This document shows, in pieces, positions 15,701 to 24,934 of a DNA stretch of 64,000 nucleotides. The position numbers and the translations under genes are program-made. Positions within the stretch are counted from its first letter, which is position 1; every line of letters starts with the position of its first letter. Below the pieces are notes generated by a model that saw nothing but the letters and a program-made list of their open reading frames with translations, searched no databases and had not been told where the DNA came from. Source of the stretch: Frondihabitans sp. PAMC 28766 (GTDB lineage: Bacteria; Actinomycetota; Actinomycetes; Actinomycetales; Microbacteriaceae). Location: positions 62,001 through 126,000 of the forward strand of contig NZ_CP014513.1 of NCBI RefSeq assembly GCF_001577365.1. The letters run 5' to 3'.

Positions 15701-18591
15701 TGTCGTCGGTGGTCGGGTGGACTGTGACGGGGTTCGCAGCCGGCGTCACCGACAGGGTCACCGGCGCAGTCGACTGATGTGTGCCGTCGGTGATCGTGTA
15801 GTCGAAGCTCACGGGGCCCGAGAAGCCCGCCGTCGGGGTGAAGGTGATCGAGCCGTCGCCGTTCAGCGTCGCGTCGCCGCCCGTCTCGGGGCCCGCCGCG
15901 GTGCCCACCTGCGAGATGCTGATGTGCGCGCCGTTGTCGCTGCCCGTCAGGGTCGACGCGGCGATGGTCAGGGGCGTCTGCGAATCGGTGCCGGTCGTCA
16001 GGTGCTCGGCGACCGCGAGCGGCAGCACCGTGATGGTGACCTTGCCGGTCGCCGTCGGGTTCGACGGGTTGGTGACGGTGTAGGTGAACGAGTCGGGGCC
16101 CGAATACGAGGCGTCCGGCGTGTAGACGTAGGAGCCGTCGGCCTCGACCGTGACCGAACCGTGGTGCGGGCTAGTGGAGAGGCTCGCACTGCTGCCGTCG
16201 GGCTGGTCGGACAGGACGCCGTCGGCCGCGCTCACGCCGTCGCCCTCGCCGGACGTCGCCGTCGTGGTGTAGTCGCCGGGAGCCGGGTTGACGGGGACGA
16301 CGACGGTGGTCGTCTCCAGGGTCGTGCCGTCGGTCACCGTGTAGCTGAAGCCCGCGTTGCCGGCGAGGCCGGCGGTCGGCGTGAAGGTGATCTGCTGGGT
16401 GGTCTCGTCGTACGAGACCGTGCCGCGAGTGGCGTTCGAGACGCCGGTGATCGACAGGTTCGAGCCACGATCGTTGGCAAGGAGGGTCGACGCGTCGATG
16501 GTCGCGGTCTTGCCCTGGTCGAGCGCCGGAATGGCGTCGGGCTTGGCGACAGGGTCGACGGCGACGTGCTCGGTCGCCGTGGCGGTGTTGCCCGAGGCAT
16601 CGGTGATCGTGTAGCCGAAGCTGTCTGGCCCGGAGTAGTCGGCCTTCGGCGTGTAGACGAACGAGCTGCCGTCGCTGCTGAGCGCGACCGTGCCGCCCTG
16701 CACCGAGCTCGCGTCAACTGCCGAGACCGCGACGGTCGTGCCGATGTCGTTGGAGAGCGCCGTTGACGACTGCACCGTCTCAGCGGTGTCGGCCGGCGTG
16801 GCGAGCAGTGTGTCGTCGACCGCGTTGGGGTTGACCGTCATCGTGGACGGTTCCCGTCGCGTGGTGGCCGCCGGCGTCCGTGACGACGTACGTCCAGGTG
16901 TCGATGCCCGAGTAGGTGCCCGTCGAGGTGTACGTGTAGGAGCCGTCGGAGTCGAGCGTGACCGTGCCGTGAGCAGGAGCCGAGGCGTTCGAGGCCGTGA
17001 GACCGGTGCCCTGGTCGTTCGCGAGCACGCCGTTCGCGGCGGTGGTCGTGACCGAGCCGCCGACCGTCACGGTGCCCTGGTCGGCCACGGCGGTCGGGCC
17101 GACGATCAGGGTGACGGTCGGGGTCATGGACTGGCCGGAGGGGTCGGCGACCGTGTAGGTGAAGCTGTCGGTGCCGGCGAAGCCGTTGTTCGGCGTGTAG
17201 GTGAAGTGCCCGGTCGTCGTGTCGAAGCTGAGCGTGCCGTGGCTGACGTCGCTGTTGCCGGTGATGGTGAGCCCCGTGCCGGAGTCGTTGTCGAGCACGC
17301 TCGGGCTGCTCGCGGCTGAGTCGTCGATGGCCGTGTTCGTCGGCGTCGAGTACTGGTCGTTCTGGCCGACCACGTGCTTGGCGACGAGCGTGTTGGTGAA
17401 GAGGCAGGAGACGTCGTCGTCACGCGTGCTCGGCAGGGTGACCGTTGCGGTGTCCCCGAGTCCGTTCACGCCGTACTTGCCGCTGGCCGAGGTGCAGGCC
17501 CAGGTGGTGTCGTAGTCGGTCAAGTCGGTGCCGCTGCCGGGGGCGGCCGTCTGGGTCACCGTGTAGGCGTTGCCTGCGGTGACGAGGTCGGCGCCGGCGG
17601 TCACCGCCTGCGTGCCCGTCGCGCTGCCCGTCGTGGTCGCGGTATTGCCGTCGCTGAGGGTGTTGTTCGCGCCGCCCTGGATTGTCAGGGTGAACTGGTC
17701 GGCGCTCTTCCAGCGCTGGTCGACGCTCGTCTGAGCGGAGAGGCCGTCGGCGTAGTTGCAGCTGGCGAGGTCGGTCGGAGTGAAGGTGCCGTTGCTGTCG
17801 GTGATCGTGTTCGTGGCGACCGTCGTACCGCTGACCGGGTTGATCTTCTCGATGGTGCCGTTGACCGCGACGTAAAGGAACCCGTTGGTCGAGAACGCGA
17901 TGCCGGGGCTCGCGGTGACCGAGCCGAGGTTCGCGATCTCTGTCGTCGAGAGCTCGCTGGTGGTCGACACGGTGGTGGGAAGCGTGCCGTCGACTCGGAC
18001 GACCTGACTGCCCGAGACGGCGTAGAGCACGCCCGTGGTCGAGAACGCGAAGTCGCCCGTCGAGGCCTGGGCGAAGTCGAGATAGCCGACCTGGCCGATC
18101 GGGGTGTCGGTCTTGGTGTTGAAGGCGTAGACCGCAGCCTTCGTGGCGTTTCCCTGTGCGTAGTAGTAGATGCTGGTCGACGGGTCGACGGCGCCCCGGT
18201 AGGTGGCGGAGGGGACATAAGCGCTGAACTTCGTCGTGGAGTCGGCCACGGGGTCGTACTTCGTGATCGTGCCCGACGCAGTGGCGGTTTTGGAGTTGAG
18301 AGTGGCATAGGCGGCGCCACCGCCCTGAGTGATGCCGAGGGCGTTGTTCGAGGGGCTCTGGGTTCGCAGCACTGTCGCAGCACCCGTGGTGGCGTTGATG
18401 GAGTCGAACGCGCCCGATGAGTTGATCCCGTAGAGCGTGTTCTCGTCGCACGAGAACAGCGCGCCGGCCGCGTGCGCCGCGCCGCCGGCGACCTGGCTCA
18501 CGCCGAGGGCCATGAGCAGGACGCTCGTGGCGAGGGCGCCTGCTGTCAGGAGGCGCTTCTTGAGAGGGATCTGGGCGGCGTGCTCGGCCAT
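12726..18591 (-). pseudogene. Giant LAXTG-anchored repeat adhesin, split by one single-base frameshift
   Basis: A surface protein of about 1,950 residues when read through. Residues 1-40 are a signal peptide (KKRLLTAGALATSVLLMALG, ending AHAAG). Next is a propeller-like region (LFSCDENTLYGINSSGAF onward, DUF6923-like), then a prealbumin-like domain. About 16 cadherin-like repeats of some 85-95 residues follow, each with a version of YTPxxGFSGTDSFTYTVTD. A Gly/Ser stretch, the sorting signal LAFTG, a transmembrane helix and an Arg-rich tail end the protein. LAXTG is the class E sortase motif of high-GC actinobacteria. Frames join at 16844-16847: removing one extra base (GG to G on the + strand) makes ATGTVTMTVNPNAVDD continuous. 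As written it appears as two frames, 603 and 1,371 codons. No sortase lies in the window. Role: probable adhesion or surface-layer function. Confidence 0.88.
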
Positions 18592-18635
18592 GACGGAGAA
18601 TCCTCGAGATTTCCGAGGCCGTGGAACGAGCGGGT

Positions 18636-18654
18636 GGGTGAGTCCGCCTCACCC
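18636..18654 (-). promoter_or_regulatory. Inverted repeat upstream of the adhesin gene
   Basis: GGGTGAG-TCCGC-CTCACCC is a perfect seven-base-pair palindrome with a five-base spacer, 45 bases upstream of the adhesin ATG at 18591. It could be a regulator site or a leader hairpin. The rest of 18592-18783 holds no gene that I can see. Confidence 0.45.
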
Positions 18655-18783
18655 CCTTGCACGCTCTCTGACCGGGGCGCCGCACGAATGAACCTCAGAA
18701 GTGATCTTCCGGGGTCGGCCCACGCGTCGATAGTCCCTCTAGGGGTGCCACCCTCACGGGGGCCACACCGAGTGAGCGAGGTG

Positions 18784-19746
18784 CTAGCGGCGCGTCGGGG
18801 TCGTGACGACCTGGCCGGCGAAGGCGAAGCCGCCCCCGAAGCCCATCAGCAGCGCGGGCACGCCCTCGGGCAGGTCGCCGCGATGCCACGCCTTCGACAG
18901 CCCGAGAGGCACGCTCGCCGCCGAGGTGTTGCCCGACTCGACCACGTCTTTGAGCACCCACTTGTGCTCGCCGTCGAGGGCCTTCGCAATCGGCTCGACG
19001 ATCCGCAGGTTGGCCTGGTGGAAGGCGAGCACCCGGATGTCGTCGAGGGTGAGCCCGGCATTCGCCACGACCTGGCGGGCGTGGCCTTCGGCCTCGGAGA
19101 TGGCCCAGCGGTAGATCGAACGCCCCTCCTGGGAGAAGCGCTGCGGGTCGCCGTCGACGAGCACCGCGTTGACCAGCTCGGGCACGGAGCCCCATTCGAC
19201 CGGGTGGATCTCGGGCGTGTCGCTGGCCTGGATCACGGCGGCTCCGGCCCCATCGCCGATCAGCACGCAGGTCGAGCGGTCGGTCCAGTCGACGAGCCCC
19301 GAGATCTTCTCGGATGCGATGACGAGCGACGTGCGGGCGGAGCCGGTACGGATCGACTGGTCGGCGAGCGCCACGGCGTACTCGAAGCCCGAGCAGGCCG
19401 TGTTGATGTCGATGGGCGCGGGGCCGTTCAGCCCGAGCGCGACGGCGACGCGACCGGCGGCATAGGGAGTGCGGTCGGTGGCGCTGGTCGAGGCGACCAG
19501 CACCTGGTCGACCTCGCTCGGGTCGATGCCCGCGTCGGCGAGTGCCGCTCGCCCGGCCTCGATGGCCATGGTCGAGACGGTGTCGCTCTCGCTGCCGATG
19601 TGACGCGTCTTGATGCCCGTTCGCGTGGTGATCCACTCGTCGCTCGTGTCGACCATGGTCGACAGCTCGGCGTTGGTGAGGATGCGCTCGGGCTGGTAGT
19701 GACCCAAGCCGATGATGCGGCTGCCGGCGGCGGGCGTGTGGTTCAT
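18784..19746 (-). CDS. 3-oxoacyl-ACP synthase III (KAS III, FabH-like)
   Basis: A 320-residue thiolase-fold condensing enzyme. The catalytic triad is visible: Cys118 in NTACSGF, His near 248 in AFHQANLR, and Asn near 278 in ESGNTSAAS. The C-terminal GFGGGFAFAGQV is standard for KAS III. FabH starts fatty acid synthesis by condensing an acyl-CoA with malonyl-ACP; related enzymes make secondary-metabolite precursors. It stands alone and not beside fabD/acpP/fabF, so it may be a paralogue rather than the main housekeeping enzyme. The start is the ATG before NHTPAAGSRIIGLG; a TAGCGT box eight bases upstream (19755-19760, minus strand) suggests a leaderless transcript. Confidence 0.88.
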   Translation of the reverse strand: MNHTPAAGSRIIGLGHYQPERILTNAELSTMVDTSDEWITTRTGIKTRHIGSESDTVSTMAIEAGRAALADAGIDPSEVDQVLVASTSATDRTPYAAGRVAVALGLNGPAPIDINTACSGFEYAVALADQSIRTGSARTSLVIASEKISGLVDWTDRSTCVLIGDGAGAAVIQASDTPEIHPVEWGSVPELVNAVLVDGDPQRFSQEGRSIYRWAISEAEGHARQVVANAGLTLDDIRVLAFHQANLRIVEPIAKALDGEHKWVLKDVVESGNTSAASVPLGLSKAWHRGDLPEGVPALLMGFGGGFAFAGQVVTTPTRR

Positions 19747-19843
19747 GAGACATGACGCTACGCCCGGGCTCGGGCGGGCGCTGTTCGCGACCGCTACAAC
19801 GATCCGGCCGCGCCTTTGTCGGGCTGCCGCCACCGCGCCCTGC

Positions 19844-19913
19844 GGCACCCCGCGTTTCGGCCGTGCTCCCAGCGCCGCGGCGCGGGGAGGTCGGCCGGAA
19901 TCAGGGGTGTCGC
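19844..19913. repeat. Dispersed palindromic element, copy 1
   Basis: About 70 bases with outer arms GCACCCC/GGGGTGTCGC and a core containing TCCCAGCGCCGCGGCGC followed by GGGGAGGTCGGCCGGAA. The core is shared with copies at 42374 and 49925. It lies between two same-strand genes and can fold into a long hairpin. Confidence 0.75.
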
Positions 19914-19918
19914 GAACG

Positions 19919-21133
19919 CTAGGCCGTTAGGGCGCGCTCCAGCGCCGTGCGGAAGACCGGCGTCACGGTCGCGCCGCCGAGCCGCGCCTGCAGTGCCGCG
20001 GCGGCGCGCGACGCGGCCTCGGCGACGGCTGCACCGCGCTCGGCGACCACCCTCACCCGCACCTCACCGCCGGGCGCGATCGCCCAGCCGCCGACGATCT
20101 CGCCGTCGCACCAGAGCGTCGGCCCGAGGTTGCCGTTGCGGTCGTAGAGCAGCGCGAGGTCGACGGCCGTGAACCAGTCGCGGGTCTTGTAGCCCATGGG
20201 GGTCGGGTCGAGGGCCGGCAGGAGCGTGACCACGGGGGCGTCGGCCCCCGATCCTGCGGCCGCCTCGATCGCAGCCTCGTCGAGCCCGCGATGCGCCAAG
20301 GGTTCGTCGAGCATCACGCCCGGCGCGCCGTCGAGCGAGACCTCGGCGAGCGGCAGCCCATTCAGCGCCGCGCGAACCCCCGCCTTCGTCCAGCCCGTCC
20401 ACCACTCGATGTCGCTGACGGGTGCCGGGCCGAACGCCTCGAGCCACGCGCGGACGAGCGCGACCTGCGCGTCGGGGGTGCCGAGGTCGGGGAGGCCCGA
20501 GGGCCACCAGCGCTCGAGGGGCTCCCAGCGGTGCTGCCGGGCCGTCCACGCGCCGGTCGCCGTGCCGCGCACCATGCGCGCCTCGCAGCTCATCACCACG
20601 AGCAGGCTCGCCGTCACGTTCTGCGGCAGGTCGGACTTCGCCCGCGGCGGGATCAGCGTGCGCAGCCGCGGCTCGGCGGCCCCGAGCTGTGCACCGGTGG
20701 CCGACCCGAGCTCGACGAGGGCGGCGTGGGCGCCCTCTCCGACCGACTCGATCCACTCGCCGATGTCTCCCTCGACGGGCGGCACGCTGCCGTTGCGCGC
20801 CAGGCGATTGACGAGCTGCCGCCGCAGCGTCGCGGCCAGCGGCCGACTCGCCGCGGCCTGCACCACGGGCACCGTCTCGACGGGGAAGACGAAGAGCGTG
20901 CGCCGCATCGCCATCCAGCGCACGAGCGACCGTCGCTCGTACATCGCCGTCTGCACGTCGTCGATCGTGGCGCCGTGCCCGCGGGCCAGCACCGAGAGGT
21001 AGGGGGTCGCAGGATCGGTGGCGTGCAACCCGACGAGACACCTCGCGACCTCGTCGGGGCCGGTCGCGTCGCCCGCCAGATGGTGTCGGCGCGTGACGAG
21101 CGCTCGGCGCTGCCCGGCGGTGACGTCTCTCAT
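19919..21133 (-). CDS. Winged-helix DNA-binding protein (HTH_42/YcaQ-like)
   Basis: A 404-residue protein of the winged-helix HTH_42 family. The N-terminus RDVTAGQRRALVTRRHHLAG and the block VARCLVGLHATDPATPYLSV are diagnostic; later come ERRSLVRWMAMRRTLFVFP and the C-terminal LLPALDPTPMGYKTRDWF. Members include E. coli YcaQ, a DNA glycosylase that unhooks interstrand crosslinks, and AlkZ, which protects against a genotoxin, but the actinobacterial branch is mostly uncharacterised. The start is the ATG at 21133, with a TACCGT box six bases upstream; the ORF extends further only as Arg/Pro-rich shadow. It follows the reductase gene on the same strand by 55 bases. Confidence 0.85.
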   Translation of the reverse strand: MRDVTAGQRRALVTRRHHLAGDATGPDEVARCLVGLHATDPATPYLSVLARGHGATIDDVQTAMYERRSLVRWMAMRRTLFVFPVETVPVVQAAASRPLAATLRRQLVNRLARNGSVPPVEGDIGEWIESVGEGAHAALVELGSATGAQLGAAEPRLRTLIPPRAKSDLPQNVTASLLVVMSCEARMVRGTATGAWTARQHRWEPLERWWPSGLPDLGTPDAQVALVRAWLEAFGPAPVSDIEWWTGWTKAGVRAALNGLPLAEVSLDGAPGVMLDEPLAHRGLDEAAIEAAAGSGADAPVVTLLPALDPTPMGYKTRDWFTAVDLALLYDRNGNLGPTLWCDGEIVGGWAIAPGGEVRVRVVAERGAAVAEAASRAAAALQARLGGATVTPVFRTALERALTA

Positions 21134-21188
21134 GCCCGGACGGTAGCAGGGGCCGCCGTCGCTCCAGGCCACGCCGGTGCGACAGCGG

Positions 21189-22289
21189 CTAGACGAACTC
21201 GGCGCCGACCGACTCCGCGAGCGACGTGCCGAAGAGCGTGGCCGGCGTGAAGGCGCCCGGCCGACCCTCGCCGCGCGCGAGCCGCGCGGCGGTCTCGGCG
21301 CAGGCGGCCGCTGTGAACTCGCCGGCGTCGCCGATCCGCAGCCAGGCCTCGCGGGTTTCGCCCGAGGGCCACTCGACCCGCGCGTGGCCCCAGGAGTGCG
21401 CCCGGGGAGCCGGCTGATCCTTGAACTGGATCTTCGCCAGCCGGCCTGTCGCAAATCGGCGGGCGGGGCCGATGCGGAAGATCGCCGTGGCGAGCGGCAT
21501 GACCGCTCGGATCGCAGGATTCGACGGCACAAGGCCCGAGCCGGCCGTGACGTCGTCGGCGTCGCTGGCCTGCCAGGCCGCCAGGAGTTCGCCGCTCGGC
21601 CCCGCCCCGGTCGACACGCGGTCGCCGTCGGGCGTCGTCAGAGTGGCGAAGTCCGTCGCGACTCGGACCCGACGGACGAAGCGGCCGCCACGAACGGAGC
21701 CGCCGCCGAATGCCGCGACGTCGGCGATCGTCTCGGCGAGGGCTTCGCCGAGCAGACCTGCCTCGGAGGCGAGCGAGGCGATCGCGTCGACCCTGACCTT
21801 CGCCGGGCGGGGGCGCCCGTCGCAGAGCTTGACGACGGCGCTCTCGATCGCGGTGACGCCGAAGCCGGCGCCCGCCACGAGGGTCTGGCCGGCCGCCGCG
21901 GCCTGCCGGTCGAGACGCAGGATGTCCTGCACGGCGGCGAACTCGTTCGAGAGGTCGACGTACGAGGTGCCCTCGGGCAGCGCCCGCGCCACGACCAGTG
22001 CCGTCCGTGTGAACGGGCCGACGAGGTTGATCACCACGGAGGGCGCGTCGGGGCCGGCGCTCTCGCGGATGGCAGCCAGCTGCTGGTCGAAGGTGCCCGC
22101 CACGATTCGAGTGTGGGCGCCGTGCTTGTCGGAACCGTGATTGTCGGAACCGTGCTTGTCGGCGAGCGCCTGGAGCCGCTCCCGGTTTCGACCGACGAGG
22201 ACGAGCGGCAGACCGCGTTCGTGCAGAAGGGCTGCGATGTCTCGGCCGGTGCGGCCGGTGGCCCCCAGGATCCAGATCTCGTTCGTCAC
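21189..22289 (-). CDS. Saccharopine dehydrogenase-like NAD(P)-binding protein (trans-acting enoyl reductase family)
   Basis: A 366-residue protein with an N-terminal Rossmann fold (IWILGATGRTGRDIA) and the conserved VVINLVGPFT and DLSNEFAAVQ blocks of saccharopine dehydrogenase-like reductases. Mycobacterial relatives are trans-acting enoyl reductases; most others have no known substrate. I take the GTG at 22289, preceded by GAGGAG with six bases of spacing, over the ATG nine codons upstream, which lies inside an operator. A tandem GSDNHGSDKHGAH stretch near residue 50 is coded by a short DNA repeat. It is divergent from a TetR gene, and two identical-type operators lie between them, so it is probably TetR-repressed. 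Confidence 0.82.
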   Translation of the reverse strand: MTNEIWILGATGRTGRDIAALLHERGLPLVLVGRNRERLQALADKHGSDNHGSDKHGAHTRIVAGTFDQQLAAIRESAGPDAPSVVINLVGPFTRTALVVARALPEGTSYVDLSNEFAAVQDILRLDRQAAAAGQTLVAGAGFGVTAIESAVVKLCDGRPRPAKVRVDAIASLASEAGLLGEALAETIADVAAFGGGSVRGGRFVRRVRVATDFATLTTPDGDRVSTGAGPSGELLAAWQASDADDVTAGSGLVPSNPAIRAVMPLATAIFRIGPARRFATGRLAKIQFKDQPAPRAHSWGHARVEWPSGETREAWLRIGDAGEFTAAACAETAARLARGEGRPGAFTPATLFGTSLAESVGAEFV

Positions 22290-22308
22290 GATGTTCTCCT
22301 CGCTCAGT

Positions 22309-22369
22309 GATGACACGAAATGTCATCGCGTCTGAGCAGCACTGTACACATGATGACACGAGATGTCAT
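22309..22369. promoter_or_regulatory. Two TetR operators between reductase and regulator
   Basis: GATGACA-CGAAA-TGTCATC (22309-22327) and ATGACA-CGAGA-TGTCAT (22353-22369) are the same palindrome, centres 43 bases apart (about four helical turns). A TAGAAT box at 22373-22378 precedes the TetR ATG at 22386 by seven bases. Site 1 lies just upstream of the reductase start. Confidence 0.85.
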
Positions 22370-22385
22370 GACTAGAATCGGACCC

Positions 22386-22961
22386 ATGAGCCGATGGGAG
22401 CCGAACGCGCCGGAGCGCCTCGAACGCGCCGCGCTCGACCTCTTCGCCGAGCAGGGGTTCGCCGAGACGACCGTGCCGCAGATCACCGCACGCGCCGGGC
22501 TCACCCCGCGCACGTTCTTCCGCCACTTCGCCGACAAGCGCGAGGTGCTGTTCGCCTACGAGGCCGACTTCCCGACGATCGTCGCCGAGCTGATGGTGGC
22601 GGCACCGGCCGAGCTGTCGACCATGCAGCTCATCTCGACGGGGCTCGAGACCCTCGCCCGCACGAAATTCGAGCCGGAGGCCGACACGATCCTGGCCCAC
22701 GACGCCGTCGTCCGGTCCGACCAGAGCCTGCGCGAGCGCGAGCTGACGAAGCGCAGCGCCCTGGCGTCGGCGATCCACGACGGCTTCGTCGCACGCGGCG
22801 AGGGCGAACTCGACGCCGCCCTCGCGGCCGAGCTGGCCGTCACCGTGCTGAACGTGTCGCTCGCGCGCTGGATCGCGGGCGGTGCGGCCGAGCCGCTGAC
22901 CGGCATCCTGCGCCAGACGCACCAGCGCCTGACCGCTCTCGCGTCTGCTCCCGCCCGCTGA
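22386..22961 (+). CDS. TetR/AcrR family regulator
   Basis: A 191-residue regulator with the N-terminal domain ERAALDLFAEQGFAETTVPQ and the recognition helix LTPRTFFRHFADKREVLF, the canonical TetR pattern with an FFRHF aromatic cluster. The C-terminal ligand domain is all helical and not assignable to a ligand class. The ATG at 22386 is seven bases after TAGAAT, so the transcript is probably leaderless; the longer frame from 22320 would include both operators. It is divergent from the saccharopine dehydrogenase-like reductase, and the operator pair between them indicates control of both genes (inference). Confidence 0.9.
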   Translation: MSRWEPNAPERLERAALDLFAEQGFAETTVPQITARAGLTPRTFFRHFADKREVLFAYEADFPTIVAELMVAAPAELSTMQLISTGLETLARTKFEPEADTILAHDAVVRSDQSLRERELTKRSALASAIHDGFVARGEGELDAALAAELAVTVLNVSLARWIAGGAAEPLTGILRQTHQRLTALASAPAR

Positions 22962-22976
22962 ACCTCCCCCAGCGTC

Positions 22977-23057
22977 GAAATCGCGACCGATCCGGGCGCC
23001 GGATCACACCCGTTACTGCCGCAGAGCGGTTTCCAGTGCAAATGGGTCGCGATTTCG
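22977..23057. terminator. Long inverted repeat with nested hairpin
   Basis: Thirteen-base arms CGAAATCGCGACC (22977-22989) and GGTCGCGATTTCG (23045-23057) pair perfectly. Inside lies a second hairpin, GATCCG-GGCGC-CGGATC (22990-23006). It separates the convergent TetR and membrane-protein genes. I infer a terminator or a dispersed intergenic element; no T run is seen. Confidence 0.55.
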
Positions 23058-23128
23058 GCACCGCGAGGGTGCACTGGCAGGCAGGATGCCGAGGAACGGC
23101 GGGGTGGCGAGCGGGTTGCCGAGGCAGG

Positions 23129-23530
23129 CTAGGCGGCAGCGGGCACGAGGCCGCGGCGCGCCGGCCGAAGGCTGACGCGGTACTGCAGCGGCACCGCGGC
23201 GCCGGCCGGGATCAGCTCGCGCCCGTCGTGCGGGTCGCGGAGCGGCAGGTCGCCGGCGAGCAGCGGCACCGTCGTGTAGCCGGCCTCCGCCTCGCGGCGC
23301 GAGGTGCGCGGCAGGGCGACGAGGCAGAGCGGCAGGCCGATGAGCGCCAGCACCAGCGCCACGACGGGGGCGATCGACGTGTCGAAGTCGCCGACACCAC
23401 GGGCCGTCATGGCCAGCAGCACGGTGACGAGCCCCAGCACGCCGACGACGCCGAGGGCGGCGGAGACGACGGTGACGAGCACCCAGGTGTAGGCCGACAG
23501 GCCGCGGACGAGGCCGGTGTTCGGGTTCAC
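23129..23530 (-). CDS. Membrane protein, two transmembrane helices
   Basis: A 133-residue protein of no family I recognise. Helix 1 is TWVLVTVVSAALGVVGVLGL and helix 2 is PVVALVLALIGLPLCLVALP, joined by a short loop with MTARGVGDF. The C-terminal half is soluble, with RDPHDGRELIPAGAAVPLQY. The start is GTG 23530, chosen because GAAGGAG lies six bases upstream; the frame extends 48 codons further without a ribosome site. It is convergent with the TetR gene and divergent from the small TfoX-like gene. Confidence 0.72.
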   Translation of the reverse strand: MNPNTGLVRGLSAYTWVLVTVVSAALGVVGVLGLVTVLLAMTARGVGDFDTSIAPVVALVLALIGLPLCLVALPRTSRREAEAGYTTVPLLAGDLPLRDPHDGRELIPAGAAVPLQYRVSLRPARRGLVPAAA

Positions 23531-23682
23531 GCGACGCTCCTTCTCGAGAGGTGGGGCGCAGGATCCTGGGCCCAGACCCTCAGCGTAGGTTTCAGCCCGC
23601 TCTCGGCGCGCGTCCACCTTCGGGTGACAAGCCCGGCCGCTTCTCGTGACATTCACGCGGGCGACCTGCCACACTGACAGAC

Positions 23683-23990
23683 ATGGACTCAGTGATCGCC
23701 AACGCCTACGAAGACCTCACCGTCGAGCTCGCGCAGGACGAGGACGACGACGTCACCGTCACCGACGAGGGCCTCGAGGTCGACGGCAACCTGTTCGCCT
23801 ACCTCGACGGCGAGAGCCTCGTCGTGCAGCTGCCGAAGGAGCGCGCCGACGATCTCGTCGAGCGCGGTGTCGCCTCGCGACACGCCGACGGCGGCGACTG
23901 GGTCGGGATCGCCGACCCGAACTCTGGCTCGAGCTGGCCACCGAGAGCCACCAGTTCGTCGGCGAGCCGGCCGTCGGCGGTCAGAGCTAG
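23683..23990 (+). pseudogene. Small TfoX/MmcQ-like protein, frameshifted
   Basis: An acidic protein of about 102 residues when repaired: MDSVIANAYEDLTVELAQDE, then LEVDGNLFAYLDGESLVVQL and PKERADDLVERGVASR. The pattern LFAxLxGxxLVVxLPxxRxxxLVxxG is that of small TfoX N-terminal-like/MmcQ-type proteins of actinobacteria, whose function is not known. After GIADP the frame reads NSGSSW, whereas one base over it reads ELWLELATESHQFVGEPA and stops at 23990. Adding one G at 23917-23922 (ADP-ELW) restores the family-like end. This matches the other single-base indels in the window, so an assembly error is likely. Confidence 0.68.
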
Positions 23991-24013
23991 TCGGCCCGAG
24001 CCAGCCGACCGTC

Positions 24014-24895
24014 GTGGAGCTGCGGCTCTCCGAGAAGGTTCGCGAGCGCGACGCAGCGATCGCCCGCGGCGACCGCGAGTCCGTCGAGCCTCGCGACGCC
24101 GCGTCGGTGATCCTGCTCGACACGTCGGCGAGCGACTCCGGTCGCAGCTCCGAGCCGAGCGCCTTCCTCCTCGTGCGGCAGGCGACCCTGCGGTTCGCGC
24201 CGGGCATGGCCGTCTTCCCCGGCGGCGGAGTCGACCCGCGAGACTTCGATTCGGCCGTCGTCGGGCCCGACGTCGTCACCTGGGCCACTCGCCTCGGCGT
24301 CGACGCCGCCTTCGCCTCGGCCCTCCTCTGCGCCGCCGTCCGCGAGACGTTCGAAGAGACCGGCGTGCTGCTGGCCACGACCCCCGACGGGCAGTTCGTC
24401 GACCCGCAGGACGCCACGTGGCGCGAGACGAGGCGCGCCCTCGAGGCCCACGAGCTGGCATTCTCCGAGGTGCTCGCCACACATCGCCTCGTGCTCCGCA
24501 GCGACCTGCTCACGCCGTGGGCGCGGTGGACGACGCCGCGCTTCGAGAGGCGCCGCTACCGCGTGTGGTTCTTCGTGGCGCGTCTGCCGGCCGGGCAGCG
24601 GGCCGCCGCGGTCTCGACCGAGAGCGTGACCGCGAGCTGGCGCCCGCTGTCCGACGCGCTGGCCGACGCCGACAGCGGCGCGCTGGCCATGCTGCCGCCG
24701 CAGTACTATTCGCTCGCCGAGCTGCGTGCCGAGGGCGTCCCTGAGGCCGGGCCCGACGGTGCGCGGGCGCTGCCCGTCGTGGAGCCGTCGGTCGGAATCG
24801 ATGCCGAGGGCGCCTACCTGCGGCTGCCCGACGAGATCCTGCGCCATGGCACCGTCTCCGGTCGAGGCGAGGGGAATGCCAGCGACCTTCGGTAG
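24014..24895 (+). CDS. Nudix hydrolase (NUDT19-like)
   Basis: A hydrolase of about 293 residues cleaving nucleoside-diphosphate-linked compounds. The Nudix box is split by an insert, as in the NUDT19/acyl-CoA-diphosphatase group: APGMAVFPGGGVDPRDFDS, then about 20 residues, then AAVRETFEETGVLL with the catalytic REXXEE core. The tail block TPWARWTTPRFERRRYRVWF is typical of this group. The GTG at 24014 (VELRLSEKVRERDAA) is the best start; the frame opens earlier, but that part overlaps the preceding gene and is Arg-rich. It follows the TfoX-like gene by 23 bases and may share its transcript. Confidence 0.82.
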   Translation: MELRLSEKVRERDAAIARGDRESVEPRDAASVILLDTSASDSGRSSEPSAFLLVRQATLRFAPGMAVFPGGGVDPRDFDSAVVGPDVVTWATRLGVDAAFASALLCAAVRETFEETGVLLATTPDGQFVDPQDATWRETRRALEAHELAFSEVLATHRLVLRSDLLTPWARWTTPRFERRRYRVWFFVARLPAGQRAAAVSTESVTASWRPLSDALADADSGALAMLPPQYYSLAELRAEGVPEAGPDGARALPVVEPSVGIDAEGAYLRLPDEILRHGTVSGRGEGNASDLR

Positions 24896-24934
24896 CGTTC
24901 AGCGACTGGACGACGACACGAGGGGAACACGCGC

